From assembly GCA_036271315.1 (NCBI GenBank), contig DATBAV010000003.1:1-64000 (forward strand): a stretch of 64,000 nucleotides of DNA. Reading direction: 5' to 3'. Positions 53,565-61,655 of the stretch are shown in pieces. The translations under genes and the position numbers were made by a program. Numbering within the stretch: position 1 is the first letter of the stretch; each line of letters opens with the position of its first letter. The notes under the pieces are model-generated. The model saw nothing but the letters and a program-made list of their open reading frames with translations. It did not search any database and was not told where the DNA came from. The DNA is from VRUE01 sp036271315. GTDB lineage: Bacteria; Actinomycetota; Thermoleophilia; Solirubrobacterales; 70-9.

Positions 53565-54392
53565 ATGCCCGTTGCCGTCGTCACCGGAGCAGGCGGCGGC
53601 CTGGGCCGCGCGATCGCCCTCGAGCTGGGCGGTCGCGGCTTCCTCGTTCACGCCACCGACATCGATCCCGACGCCGCCGCCCGCACCGCCGGCGAGATCG
53701 GCACCGGCGCGCGCTCGGGAGCGCTGGACGTTCGCGACGAGGCGGCCTGCCGGGCGCTTGCCGCGGAAGCCGCGGCGCGCGGCGGCGCGCTCGATGTCTG
53801 GGTCAACAACGCTGGCGTGCTCGCCACCGGTCTCTCCTGGGAGCAGGACGAGGTGACCCGGCGGGCGATGCTCGAGATCAACGCGCTGGGAACGATGAAC
53901 GGGACCGTCGCCGCTTTGGAGCCGATGATCGCCGCCGGCCGCGGCCACGTGATCAACGTCGTCTCGCTGGCCGGCATCGTCGCCGCGCCGGGCGAGGTCA
54001 ACTATTCGGCCAGCAAGCACGCGGCGATGGCCTTCACCCTCGGCACGCTCTTCGACCTGCGCCGCGCCGGGATCAAGGGAATCGAGCTCTCCGCCGTCTG
54101 CCCCGACGGCATCTGGACGCCGATGCTGGAGGACAAGCTCGACGACCCCGATGCCGCCGGTTCCTTCTCCGGTCATCTGCTGACGCCGGAGCAGGTCGCG
54201 CGGGAGGTCGGCAAGCTGACCGAACATCCCCGCCCGGTCCTCGTCCTGCCCCGCTGGCGCGGCCCCCTGCTGCGCCTCTTCGATCTCTCCCCCCGCCTTG
54301 CTCTGCGCCTGCTGCCCTGGGTAATGCGCGATGCCAGGCGCAAACAACGCCGCTACAAGAAGCTGATCGAGGCCGGCCGCTGGCCCAAGTAA
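53565..54392 (+). CDS. Short-chain dehydrogenase/reductase
   Basis: 275 residues. Cofactor motif VVTGAGGGLGRAIALE, DIDP at the end of beta-2 (Asp favours NAD(H)), NNAGVL, and the Ser/Tyr/Lys triad in VSLAGIVAAPGEVNYSASKHAAMAF. A basic C-terminal tail (DARRKQRRYKKLIEAGRW) may contact membrane. Substrate unknown. Divergent from rnpB across 60 nt and convergent with lexA. Confidence 0.88.
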   Translation: MPVAVVTGAGGGLGRAIALELGGRGFLVHATDIDPDAAARTAGEIGTGARSGALDVRDEAACRALAAEAAARGGALDVWVNNAGVLATGLSWEQDEVTRRAMLEINALGTMNGTVAALEPMIAAGRGHVINVVSLAGIVAAPGEVNYSASKHAAMAFTLGTLFDLRRAGIKGIELSAVCPDGIWTPMLEDKLDDPDAAGSFSGHLLTPEQVAREVGKLTEHPRPVLVLPRWRGPLLRLFDLSPRLALRLLPWVMRDARRKQRRYKKLIEAGRWPK

Positions 54393-54424
54393 GACGCCGC
54401 GCTCACGGCGTCGCGTCGCTCGAC

Positions 54425-55036
54425 CTAAACCTTGCGGAAGACCCCTACGACCTTGCCGAGCACAGTCGCCTCGGTGGTCCGGATCGGCTCAATCGTCTCG
54501 TTCTCGGGCTGCAGACGGATGTGGTCGCTTTCGCGGAAGAAGCGCTTGACCGTCGCGTCCTCGCCGATCAGGGCGACGACGATCTCGCCGTTGGCCGCAT
54601 CGTCAGCTGGGCGCACGACGACGTAGTCGCCCTCGAAGATGCCGGCTTCGACCATCGATTCGCCGCGCACGTTGAGGATGTAGTCGCCGTCCTCGCCGCC
54701 GATCACGTCGGGCACTTCGATGTATTCCTCGACGTTCTCTTCGGCAACGATCGGCTCGCCGGCTGCGACCTGGCCGACCAGCGGCAGGCCGTTGCCAGGC
54801 ATGATCGTCTTCTTGGCCTTGTCGAAGAGCAGCTCGATCGCCCGCGGCTTCGAAGGATCGCGTTTGAGCAGGCCGATTTTCTCCAGGTTGGCGAGGTGCG
54901 CATGCACGGTCGAGGACGAGTGCAGGCCGACGGCTTTGCCGATCTCCCGCACAGTCGGGGGATATCCCGTCTTTGCCGCATAGCGACGGATGAAGTCGAA
55001 GATCTCTTTCTGCCGTTTGGTCAGATCCAGCTCCAC
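54425..55036 (-). CDS. lexA: LexA repressor
   Basis: 203 residues from the GTG at 55036, with GGAGG before it; the longer open frame includes promoter DNA and is rejected. N-terminal winged HTH (TKRQKEIFDFIRRYAAKTGYPPTVREIG, LHSSSTVHAHLANLE). Self-cleavage site near Ala92-Gly93 in GQVAAGEP; catalytic Ser127 (RGESM) and Lys164 (ATVKRF). Represses SOS genes and is inactivated by RecA-stimulated autocleavage. A LexA box is present 40 nt upstream, so it is autoregulated. Confidence 0.96.
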   Translation of the reverse strand: MELDLTKRQKEIFDFIRRYAAKTGYPPTVREIGKAVGLHSSSTVHAHLANLEKIGLLKRDPSKPRAIELLFDKAKKTIMPGNGLPLVGQVAAGEPIVAEENVEEYIEVPDVIGGEDGDYILNVRGESMVEAGIFEGDYVVVRPADDAANGEIVVALIGEDATVKRFFRESDHIRLQPENETIEPIRTTEATVLGKVVGVFRKV

Positions 55037-55076
55037 GCCTAACTCCCCTCCTCTACTCGCCAGGTATCGAATCGCT

Positions 55077-55090
55077 CGAACACTTGTTCG
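55077..55090. promoter_or_regulatory. LexA box (SOS operator)
   Basis: CGAACACTTGTTCG: CGAAC and GTTCG half-sites as in Gram-positive/actinobacterial LexA boxes, 41 nt before the lexA start. Confidence 0.85.
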
Positions 55091-55167
55091 CAACTGTACC
55101 GCCCCGCCCGGATGCCCGCAACCAAAAGCCCCGGAATCCCCAAACATCTAGAATCGTCGCCCCTCGA

Positions 55168-55253
55168 GCGGCTGTGGCGGAACTGGTAGACGCGCAAGGT
55201 TGAGGGCCTTGTGTCCCTAACGGGACGTGATGGTTCGACTCCATTCAGCCGCA
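55168..55253 (+). tRNA. tRNA-Leu (GAG)
   Basis: 86 nt. Acceptor GCGGCTG/CAGCCGC with discriminator A; anticodon arm CAAGG-TTGAGGG-CCTTG gives anticodon GAG; long variable arm TGTCCCTAACGGGACGT as in class II tRNA; T-loop GGTTCGACTCC. CCA is not encoded. The 3' 54 nt are repeated at 59681-59734, showing use as an integration site. Confidence 0.95.
55200..55253 (+). repeat. att site, tRNA-side copy
   Basis: 54 bp from the anticodon loop to the discriminator base of tRNA-Leu, identical to 59681-59734. Confidence 0.9.
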
Positions 55254-55256
55254 CTC

Positions 55257-55283
55257 GGAAACCCCCGCAAAACGGGGGTTTCC
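55257..55283 (+). terminator. Terminator after tRNA-Leu, brought by the element
   Basis: GGAAACCCCCG-CAAAA-CGGGGGTTTCC, an 11-bp perfect stem 3 nt after the tRNA. The displaced host terminator is presumably the one after the distal att copy. Confidence 0.75.
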
Positions 55284-55571
55284 GGCGTTCAAAAGGCTTT
55301 TTGAGGACAGATCTCATGCCCCCGGTGCGCCAGTTCATGCGCCAGTGGAATGACTTTCGCCCCTTGCTCGCCGGACAACGATCACCTCGGAAGTCATCGA
55401 AGGCTTGCCAGCAAAGCCTGGACGTTCTCAATTCATCAGACTATCCTGACCATTTAGATGAGCGACCATTCCAGAGGGCTTTGCTAGCCTCGCTCGCTTC
55501 CTATCCGTCGGAACGGATAGAAATACCGACCTTACTTGGCCTTGCACCCCCTGTCATTCATATTGAGTCTT
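55284..55571. other. Left end of the element without a recognisable gene
   Basis: About 290 bp of lower GC. Open frames are short and on both strands; a minus-strand stretch reading GAKVIPLAHELAHRGHE is broken by nearby stops and could be a relic. No repeat or RNA is recognised. Confidence 0.5.
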
Positions 55572-55985
55572 ATGAGGCATCAGTCTGACCCGCCGGCGGC
55601 GGCGTTAGTCAACGAGGCGCGGCAAGGCTCGATTCCTCTCGCCGAGGCAATCACGAATCAATCGACAATCGGCGTTGAGAAGCCAGAGTTCCTTCAACTC
55701 CGCGACCAAATGATTGCTGATGGTTTCGGGCCCGCCGACATCGTCTTCGGTCCGGACCTCTTTGACCCCGAGATCAGTGAAACCTATGCCCCTTACTCAG
55801 ACGCCCTCCTAGACGCGGAGGCACCTGACGTCGTTGCGGAAGGTCAGCGACCAGTATCTGAGATTTTCAAGACGAGTGACGAGGCCGTCATCCAAACCAA
55901 GATGCGCGAGCACATCGCTGGCGTGCTTGCCGCCAAGGAAAAGGCCGCCGACGCGGATCGATCCGCTGCGAAAGCCAACAAGTAG
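55572..55985 (+). CDS. Unknown 137-residue cargo protein of the tRNA-Leu element
   Basis: ATG at 55572 is preferred (RHQSDPPAAALVNEARQGS); an upstream in-frame ATG adds 12 hydrophobic residues. The protein is acidic, with no Cys and no membrane segment: IGVEKPEFLQLRDQMIADGFGPADIVFGPDLFDPEI, then a helical C-terminus rich in Lys/Ala (AGVLAAKEKAADADRSAAKANK). GC is lower than in flanking host genes. It converges with the membrane protein gene (3-nt gap). I do not recognise the family. Confidence 0.6.
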   Translation: MRHQSDPPAAALVNEARQGSIPLAEAITNQSTIGVEKPEFLQLRDQMIADGFGPADIVFGPDLFDPEISETYAPYSDALLDAEAPDVVAEGQRPVSEIFKTSDEAVIQTKMREHIAGVLAAKEKAADADRSAAKANK

Positions 55986-55988
55986 TTC

Positions 55989-57470
55989 TCAATACTGCTG
56001 CCGGAGCGCACGCCAGACTTGGCGCAAGCGGTCGCGGTGAAACCGCGCCACTAGCAACACCACGAGCACCACGGCGGTGTAAGCCGTGATCCACTTGGCG
56101 GTGTCTGCCAGGGATCGCCCATCCGTAAAACGTGACATTTCTTCTAGTTCGATCAGCGGTCCTCTGAAGAAATGAACGGATACTTGTGTCGTGTTATCTG
56201 TAGCGCTCTCAGCGATGCGAAAAGCCAGGTAGAAGAGCAGAACACTGACGGACAGGAATGCGTATCGAATCCATTTGTGAAGTCGCTCGACAACCCAGTG
56301 AACCCTTCTCCATACGATTGCCATCGCCACCGACGGAATTAGCAGCATGGCTGCAATGACATTCTGAGAGGACGATGGTTCAAAGGACTCAACATTCCGG
56401 CAAATGCCAACGAGCACCCCAAGCGCAATCGCGGTACAGATGATGGCTGAGGTAAGCCATCCATCGGTGACGAGGAGTTTGCTGCGAATCGTCGCGAATG
56501 ACGTATTGCCAAGGTCTCGATGCTCAAGGTGAAGACTGTGCTCCAGCTTTGAAGAGGTTGCTCCTATCGGTTGCTCTGCAAGCTTCAGAGACGCCCCAGC
56601 AAACTGCAGGCCCTGGGGCGCGTATGCCTCAAAGTGATAAGACTGCGCCCGAACGAATGGATTCGACAAATCGAGTTGATAAACGCCTAGTCCGAAGACG
56701 CGAGGTACCCAGCGAGGTACTTGTCTGGGCTTTTGATCGCCCGCTTTGGGTAGCTCATAGCGATCAGTTCTGAAATAGGTCTCCTGTCGCTCCGTGTAAC
56801 TAAGCTTGACAAGGTGGCGGCGTCCGACCTCGCCACGCGCCTTGGTTGTTACTACCGAAGCGACCGCAGAAACCCCAAGCAATCGCATGAATTCGGGGTT
56901 CTGCGAAAGCCGTCCCATCTCGGAATGAGGATTGATTTTTATGTACCACCGCACGAAGAACTCGCTGACCGCCCTTACGGGATCTTCTTCGACAATGAAG
57001 ATAACGCTGGCGTATGTGTCCCGAGAGAGATGGCTCCTGTTCGGATAACCCAAGACCCGTCGTGCGTACTCCAGCATGATGTTCAGGGTGAGTTGCTTGC
57101 TATAGGTAGAACGATGCAAGGACAGCGCTCGCCCTTCCCCGTCGACGAAGTCGATCTCGAAATAACGATCAGGTGCCTTCCACCAAAAACCCAGTGGAAT
57201 GACCGGAGCTGAGATGAAGGGCTTCACGACGCAATCTGGCACGAAGAAGTCGAAGGAATGAGACCGCCTCAGCTCCTTCTCAGTCGAGAATCGCACTACG
57301 TCCTTACGGCGCACCATCCATCTATCCGCGCTCAGGAGCGCATCCAAGATTGGAGCGGGGTCCGGAAGCCTGTCCCCTTGGACGACGTGCCCTGACGGCG
57401 AGCCGTAGGACGCCATGCGCCAGCGAAGCCTCCGCTGGCCCCGCTCCACCGCATCAAAGATCGCCCCCAA
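55989..57470 (-). CDS. Unknown 493-residue cargo membrane protein of the tRNA-Leu element
   Basis: A soluble N-terminal part of ~320 residues followed by four predicted membrane helices: around LTSAIICTAIALGVLVGI, NVIAAMLLIPSVAMAIVW, YAFLSVSVLLFYLAFRI and ITAYTAVVLVVLLVARF. The soluble part has no motif I can name (e.g. HSFDFFVPDCVVKPFIS, SVIFIVEEDPVRAVSEFFVRW). Lower GC and mixed codon use mark it as foreign. It is intact while the integrase operon next to it is broken, which suggests the cargo is or was selected. A defence role is possible given its place on an island but nothing in the sequence proves it. Confidence 0.65.
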   Translation of the reverse strand: MGAIFDAVERGQRRLRWRMASYGSPSGHVVQGDRLPDPAPILDALLSADRWMVRRKDVVRFSTEKELRRSHSFDFFVPDCVVKPFISAPVIPLGFWWKAPDRYFEIDFVDGEGRALSLHRSTYSKQLTLNIMLEYARRVLGYPNRSHLSRDTYASVIFIVEEDPVRAVSEFFVRWYIKINPHSEMGRLSQNPEFMRLLGVSAVASVVTTKARGEVGRRHLVKLSYTERQETYFRTDRYELPKAGDQKPRQVPRWVPRVFGLGVYQLDLSNPFVRAQSYHFEAYAPQGLQFAGASLKLAEQPIGATSSKLEHSLHLEHRDLGNTSFATIRSKLLVTDGWLTSAIICTAIALGVLVGICRNVESFEPSSSQNVIAAMLLIPSVAMAIVWRRVHWVVERLHKWIRYAFLSVSVLLFYLAFRIAESATDNTTQVSVHFFRGPLIELEEMSRFTDGRSLADTAKWITAYTAVVLVVLLVARFHRDRLRQVWRALRQQY

Positions 57471-57561
57471 TCCCCGCCTCCTCCTATCCCCTTCGATTCG
57501 GTACCAAAGGGGTGCTAGTTGGAAACAGTCTATTGCGTTGGCCGTGAATGGTCGGAGCCAA

Positions 57562-58745
57562 TCAGGCCAACCTCAGGGTCCGCGCTAGGTAGGCATCGGC
57601 CAGCTTGCGCGCTTGGTCGCGGGCGCCCGGCATAAGGTGGCCATAACGCGAGAAGGTCTCCTCGATGGTGGCGTGGCCCATTAACTCCTGAATCGCCTTC
57701 GGATTGACCCCTGCGTCAATCAGCAAAGACGTGAAGGTGTGGCGGCACTCGTGAAGAGTGATCGGCCGTAGAAGCTCGGGATCGCGCCTTTCCCGCTCTC
57801 GGCCGCTTCTCTCTCGCGCTCATTCACGGCCTCCCATACACGTCTGGCGCGGTCAGCGATCCCCTTCGGCCCGAACGGCTCGTCCACGCCCCTCCCAAAC
57901 ACCAGGCCCAAGCCGGTCGCCAAGGCACTCGCGTCGAGCTGGCCTCGGAGAACGTCGAGGATCGGCACGGTGCAACACCCGCCTTTGACTTGGGAGAGAT
58001 CGGTCCCTCGTATTGGTCCCAAGAGCGCTGGACGGTGATCTCTGCACGGTCGAGGTCTATGTCCGAGGCGCGAAGCGCCTGTAGCTCGCCCGACGCAGTC
58101 CGGCATAGAAGGCCGTCGCCCAGATCGGCCGGTCGGAGCCGGAAAGGGCGGCGATCAGCCTCGCCGCTTCGACAGCCGTGGCGATCCTCTCGCGCCTTCC
58201 GCGTGCCGCCGGCAGATCAACTTCGCGCGTCGGATTGACGGCCACCAGCTCGCGACGCACGGCGTGGCGGTAGATCGCCTGGAGTGGATTCATGGTGTTG
58301 CGAATAGTGCTCGCCGCGAGCTTGCGATCGAGCATCCTGTCCACGAAGTCCTGAAGTTCGGCGCGAGTCAACTCCGAAGCCGGAGCCCTCCAAACTCCCG
58401 GGAGCACACGCAAACCGAGCGCCCGGCCATATTCGCGCAGGGTGCCCGGCTTGTATTGATGGCCGGAACGATCACGAACCGCGCCGCTGCGAGCAGCCTC
58501 AAGCCAGAGCCAGGCCGCCTGCTCGACCGTCACCTGAGAAGGCGTGCGTAGGCTCCTCGCGTTAGCTGCTGCTCGCGCATCTGCGCGCCACGACTTCGCT
58601 TCCGACTCGCGAGCGAAGGTGCGGCGCAGCTTGCGCCCCTCCGCGTCAGATAGATCGACGCCTCCCAGCCCGCGTTGCAGTTGCAGCGACCGCCGCCACG
58701 AACTGCGCAGCCCTGCGAGTGGCGCTTCCTGATGCCCTCTGCCAT
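57562..58745 (-). pseudogene. Tyrosine recombinase (integrase), broken by at least four frameshifts
   Basis: Read across frames the protein is complete: N-terminus AEGIRKRHSQGCAVRGGGRCNCNAGWEASIYL in one frame (from 58745), shift near 58650 into EGRKLRRTFARESEAKSW through the SAM-like domain to AFYAGLRR (catalytic Arg), shift near 58100 into GELQALRASDIDLDRAEITV, shift near 57975 into TVPILDVLRGQLDASAL, and shift near 57775 into PITLHECRHTFTSLL (H-x-x-R-H) and ETFSRYGHL (nucleophile Tyr). All catalytic residues are present but no single frame encodes them. The start overlaps the stop of the upstream XRE gene. Expected ~395 residues. Confidence 0.88.
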
Positions 58746-59008
58746 CAGCTTCGATCTCGCTTGACGAACCCACCGGGGCTGATGCTCGCCGGGTGCCAGG
58801 CGATGCCGGCGATCAGCTCATCGGTCGCCACCCCCAAGACGTCGCGCAAACTTGACGATGGTGTCGAGCCTGGGGACCCTCAAGCCGCTCTCAAGCTGTG
58901 AGATCTCGGTGCGATGCACGTCGGCGCGGATGCCCAGCTCCTCCTGGAAGATGCCGGCACGTTGGCGCTGATCGGCGAGGTTGGCCCGAACTGACGCGCG
59001 ACGCTCAA
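58745..59008 (-). pseudogene. XRE-family HTH regulator 2, frameshifted
   Basis: A TTG at 59008 overlaps the stop of the previous gene (TTGA). Joined reading: SVARQFGPT, then after a frameshift LADQRQRAGIFQEELGIRADVHRTEISQLESGLRVPRLDTIVKFARRLG (a full XRE helix-turn-helix, shown in part), then after a second shift at a run of five G, VATDELIAGIAWHPASISPGG ending at 58745. The stop overlaps the integrase ATG (TGATG). It would have regulated element excision or the operon. Confidence 0.78.
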
Positions 59009-59305
59009 GACTCCCCCACCCCGAAGCCGCCGCGGCGGAAGTCCCCGGGGGTCCAGACCATCCCGGCGAGCAAGTCCTCTGCCGATACCCCGAGGGAGAA
59101 CTTGAGCTTGACCAGGGTGTCGATGCGGGGTACCGGCTTGGCAAGCCCTAAGCCTAGATTTCGGGATGCCACCTTCACGGCGCGGCTCCTTGCGAAATTC
59201 CCGCAGCGCATTCTCGGCGCTCACAGGCAGCCGTTCAAGATCCTCGGTCAAGGCGTCCTCGTCAAAGCCGACCGGAAAGACCGGCTCCGACCGGGGTTCG
59301 GCCAC
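59005..59305 (-). pseudogene. XRE-family HTH regulator 1, frameshifted and internally deleted
   Basis: GTG start at 59305, 2 nt after the stop of the small gene. N-terminus AEPRSEPVFPVGFDEDALTEDLERLPVSAENALREFR, then loss of frame; the other frame resumes as LAKPVPRIDTLVKLKFSLGVSAEDLLAGMVWTPGDF, which is homologous to the C-terminus of XRE regulator 2. The part that should hold HTH helices 1-3 is missing, so a deletion accompanies the frameshift. Confidence 0.7.
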
Positions 59306-59307
59306 GG

Positions 59308-59508
59308 TTAGCCCTCGTCGTCGGTTGGCAGCGAGCCGAAGTGGCGATCGAACTCCTCGGGGCTCAGCCGCTGCTCGCCATGGCGAGCAAGGATGGCCTC
59401 GACAGAGGTGTCTTTGCCTTCGATCGCCTCAAGGGCAACCAGCGCAGCATCTACTCTGTCCTCGGGTAGATGCTCCAAAACTGCATGGGCCTTCTCTCGG
59501 GTCGTCAC
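59308..59508 (-). CDS. Small acidic protein heading the integrase operon
   Basis: 66 residues: TTREKAHAVLEHLPEDRVDAALVALEAIEG, then ILARHGEQRLSPEEFDRHFGSLPTDDEG. The helical N-terminus resembles small antitoxin-like or DUF2281-like proteins, but no toxin is adjacent. First gene of four closely spaced or overlapping genes; the only one of the four still intact. Function unknown. Confidence 0.6.
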   Translation of the reverse strand: MTTREKAHAVLEHLPEDRVDAALVALEAIEGKDTSVEAILARHGEQRLSPEEFDRHFGSLPTDDEG

Positions 59509-59680
59509 GCTGCAAATGGTAGCCCGACGGCCAGCGGCTGGCCAGCGTCGCTTGGGGGCGATTCCTGTGCGCCAGGGTGCGCCAGTCAGCCCCCTAAACA
59601 GCCGGATTCAGCCGGACACAGTCGGATTAGATTTAGCTCTGCAAGTCGCTTTCCGCTCTGCCATGCGGTGCCCTTTCAGC

Positions 59681-59734
59681 TTGAGGGCCTTGTGTCCCTA
59701 ACGGGACGTGATGGTTCGACTCCATTCAGCCGCA
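59681..59734 (+). repeat. att site, distal copy (tRNA-Leu 3' fragment)
   Basis: 54 bp identical to 55200-55253. It lacks the 5' half of the tRNA and is not a functional tRNA gene. Confidence 0.9.
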
Positions 59735-59738
59735 TGAG

Positions 59739-59765
59739 AAAGCCTCTGCAAAAGCGGAGGCTTTT
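59739..59765 (+). terminator. Probable original tRNA-Leu terminator
   Basis: AAAGCCTC / GAGGCTTTT stem with T-run, 4 nt after the distal att copy; before insertion it would have directly followed the tRNA gene. Confidence 0.75.
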
Positions 59766-59780
59766 GTTGGCAACGAGATA

Positions 59781-60215
59781 TCAACCGATCACGGATGGGC
59801 CGTCGCAGGTTGGAAGGCGAAGCTCGAAGAAGCTGCCGTTCCCAGGGAAGACAACGACAACCCGCGAGTACCAGGTGCGGCCTTCATCGCAGGCAATCGG
59901 CCGGTAGGCGATTACTCGGACGCGAGTTCCATCGCGCGTGTCGACTCCGAAGGCGGCCCAGGTCGGGTTGGCGCCCCAGTGGCCCCATTGCATGCCCTTA
60001 ATCGGAATTCCGACAAATTGCTTTCCCCGGTATCCCCAGATGCTGCACCGACCAGGATGAGTCAGAGCGGTGAAGCGGCTGATCTTTTCGTGGAAGCAGG
60101 CAATTACGGTCCCGGACTTCGCAGTCCGGGTATTCGCGGGTGAGGAAGCTGGGCCGAACAGCACCAGAGCCAGGCTGACGGCGACCACCGAGCAGAGGGG
60201 CTTTACGAGCTGCAT
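59781..60215 (-). CDS. Small exported protein of unknown function
   Basis: 144 residues. Signal peptide VKPLCSVVAVSLALVLFGPASSPANT. Mature part has three Cys (VIACFHEKIS, GRCSIWGY, PIACDEGRTW) plus one near the end (LPTCDG), compatible with two disulfides, and a beta-rich pattern (WGHWGANPTWAAFGVDTRDGTRVRVIAYRP in part). Lies outside the distal att, so it belongs to the host chromosome. Family not recognised. The ~270 bp beyond it up to 60486 show no gene or RNA that I can support. Confidence 0.65.
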   Translation of the reverse strand: MQLVKPLCSVVAVSLALVLFGPASSPANTRTAKSGTVIACFHEKISRFTALTHPGRCSIWGYRGKQFVGIPIKGMQWGHWGANPTWAAFGVDTRDGTRVRVIAYRPIACDEGRTWYSRVVVVFPGNGSFFELRLPTCDGPSVIG

Positions 60216-60486
60216 AAAGCGAGCATCCCGCCTCGCTGCCGCGGCGACACTGGCCGGCGGTCGTCGAATAGTCCTCGCCCCAGATGGGCACCATGTCGGG
60301 CTCCAGCTCGGTATTCCGTAGGTGGGCTGTGGTTTTCGGCTTTTCCGTAAGTTGGCACGCTGCCTTCACGACCCTATTTGAGACCTGAGGCCGGCCCCAC
60401 GTCCCTTCCGCATCTGCGAAGGAGAGCCAAGGCCCTCCGGCGAATATTCCTGGGCGCAGCGCAAGTCGGGAGCTGCCACCAAGCCC

Positions 60487-61152
60487 ATGAGATTCTCATC
60501 CGCAGAGCACGAGGAGCTGGGAGTCGTCGAGCCCTTTTGGCAGGCGCAACTGGCCGTGTTCTTCGCTCTCCTGCTCCACCTCGCGCTGCCGGGCAAGCTG
60601 ACGCTCGGGCCGCGCTGGCTGCTGCCGCTGTTCGAGGGCATGCTCCTGGCCGGCCTGGTGATCTCCACGCCCTACCGGCACCACTCCCAATCCCCTGCCC
60701 GCCGCCGGATATCGATTGCGTTGATCGCCCTGGTGACCGTCGCGAACTTCACCGCGCTGGGCCTGCTCGTTCACCTCCTGCTCGAGCGCAACACGGCGGC
60801 CGGTCGCGACCTGATCATCGCCGCCGCGCAGATCTGGTTGACCAACGTCGCGGTCTTCGCCGTCTGGTTCTGGGAGATGGATCGTGGCGGGCCACACCTG
60901 CGAACGGCACCCGAATTGCGCGACCCGGACTTCCTCTTTCCGCAGATGACCGTGTCGGGCTGGTCCTTTGCCGAGTGGCGCCCCGGCTTCGTCGACTACC
61001 TCTACGTCGCCTTCACCAACGCCAGCGCGTTCAGCCCCACCGACGCGATGCCGCTGACCGCCCGGCTCAAGGGCCTGATGCTGGTCGAGGCGATGGCGTC
61101 GTTTCTAACCGTCGGCCTGATCGCGGCGAGAGCGGTCAACATCCTCGGCTGA
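60487..61152 (+). CDS. DUF1345-like integral membrane protein
   Basis: 221 residues with about five to six membrane helices (QLAVFFALLLHLALPG; WLLPLFEGMLLAGLVIS; ISIALIALVTVANFTALGLL; IWLTNVAVFAVWFWEMD; LKGLMLVEAMASFLTVGLIAARAVNIL). The segment DYLYVAFTNASAFSPTDAMPLTARLKGLM (partial) is typical of DUF1345 and resembles the pore-loop region of small ion channels. Close to Kup, but convergent with the stress protein gene. Function unknown. Confidence 0.75.
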   Translation: MRFSSAEHEELGVVEPFWQAQLAVFFALLLHLALPGKLTLGPRWLLPLFEGMLLAGLVISTPYRHHSQSPARRRISIALIALVTVANFTALGLLVHLLLERNTAAGRDLIIAAAQIWLTNVAVFAVWFWEMDRGGPHLRTAPELRDPDFLFPQMTVSGWSFAEWRPGFVDYLYVAFTNASAFSPTDAMPLTARLKGLMLVEAMASFLTVGLIAARAVNILG

Positions 61153-61173
61153 GCGGGCGCCTGGCGCCGGTAC

Positions 61174-61644
61174 TCAGGCGCGAGGGTGAACGATCAGGAC
61201 CGAGCGCTTGCTGTGCTGGGCGACGGCGGCGGCAACGCTGCCGAGCAGGATATGAGCGATTCCGGAGCGGCCACGCGAGCCGATCACAATCAGGTCCGCC
61301 CCCCGTTGGTCCGCGGCTTCGACGATCAGGTTCCAGACCGGGCCGCCGATGACCACCAGCGGCTCGGCATCGAAGCCGGCGTCCCGCGCCAGCCCCGCAC
61401 CCTCCTCGGCGATCTTTCGGGCACTTTGCTCGGCGGCGTCGACCAGGCCCTCCATGGTCTCGGGCTCGACCGGGGCACCGGCCGCGCCGAAGAAGGGAAT
61501 CCCGCCCAGCGGCTCCGAGACGGTGAGGACGATCGCCCGCCGCCCCGCGGCCAGCTGATTCGCGGCTTCGGCGATCGCTCCCTTGGCGAAATCGGAGCCG
61601 TCGTAGGCGATCAGGACCGGTGAGGTGTTCTCGCTCCGAGCCAC
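61174..61644 (-). CDS. Universal stress protein (UspA family)
   Basis: 156 residues from the GTG at 61644 (ARSENTSPVLIAYDGSDFAKGAI). ATP-binding UspA type: VLIAYDGSDFA strand, then DLIVIGSRGRSGIAHILLGSVAAAVAQHSKRSVLIV, whose G-x2-G-x9-G-S pattern binds ATP. The upstream open frame belongs to the Kup gene in another frame. Only 11 nt after the kup stop, so likely co-transcribed with it; pairing of USP with potassium transport is common. Confidence 0.9.
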   Translation of the reverse strand: MARSENTSPVLIAYDGSDFAKGAIAEAANQLAAGRRAIVLTVSEPLGGIPFFGAAGAPVEPETMEGLVDAAEQSARKIAEEGAGLARDAGFDAEPLVVIGGPVWNLIVEAADQRGADLIVIGSRGRSGIAHILLGSVAAAVAQHSKRSVLIVHPRA

Positions 61645-61655
61645 GAGGCGAGACC

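Larger units (their letters stand above)
55200..59734. mobile_element. Small degenerate integrative element in tRNA-Leu
   Basis: Bounded by a perfect 54-bp direct repeat of the tRNA 3' end (55200-55253 and 59681-59734), the standard footprint of tyrosine-integrase insertion in which the incoming element restores the tRNA. About 4.5 kb lie between. Contents: one plus-strand unknown gene, one large membrane protein gene of clearly lower GC than the host, and a minus-strand operon of a small gene, two XRE genes and an integrase, the last three broken by frameshifts. No replication or transfer genes are seen. Confidence 0.85.

Noticed and set aside
53168..55042. 624-codon open frame on the plus strand
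   Set aside because: It runs across rnpB and antisense to the SDR and lexA regions; composition is Arg/Pro-rich and shows no domain.
54425..55147. 240-residue LexA
   Set aside because: The extra N-terminus would be encoded by the LexA box and promoter region; GTG at 55036 has a Shine-Dalgarno and gives the normal length.
59681..59734. Second tRNA-Leu gene
   Set aside because: Only the 3' 54 nt are present; the acceptor 5' strand and D-arm are missing.
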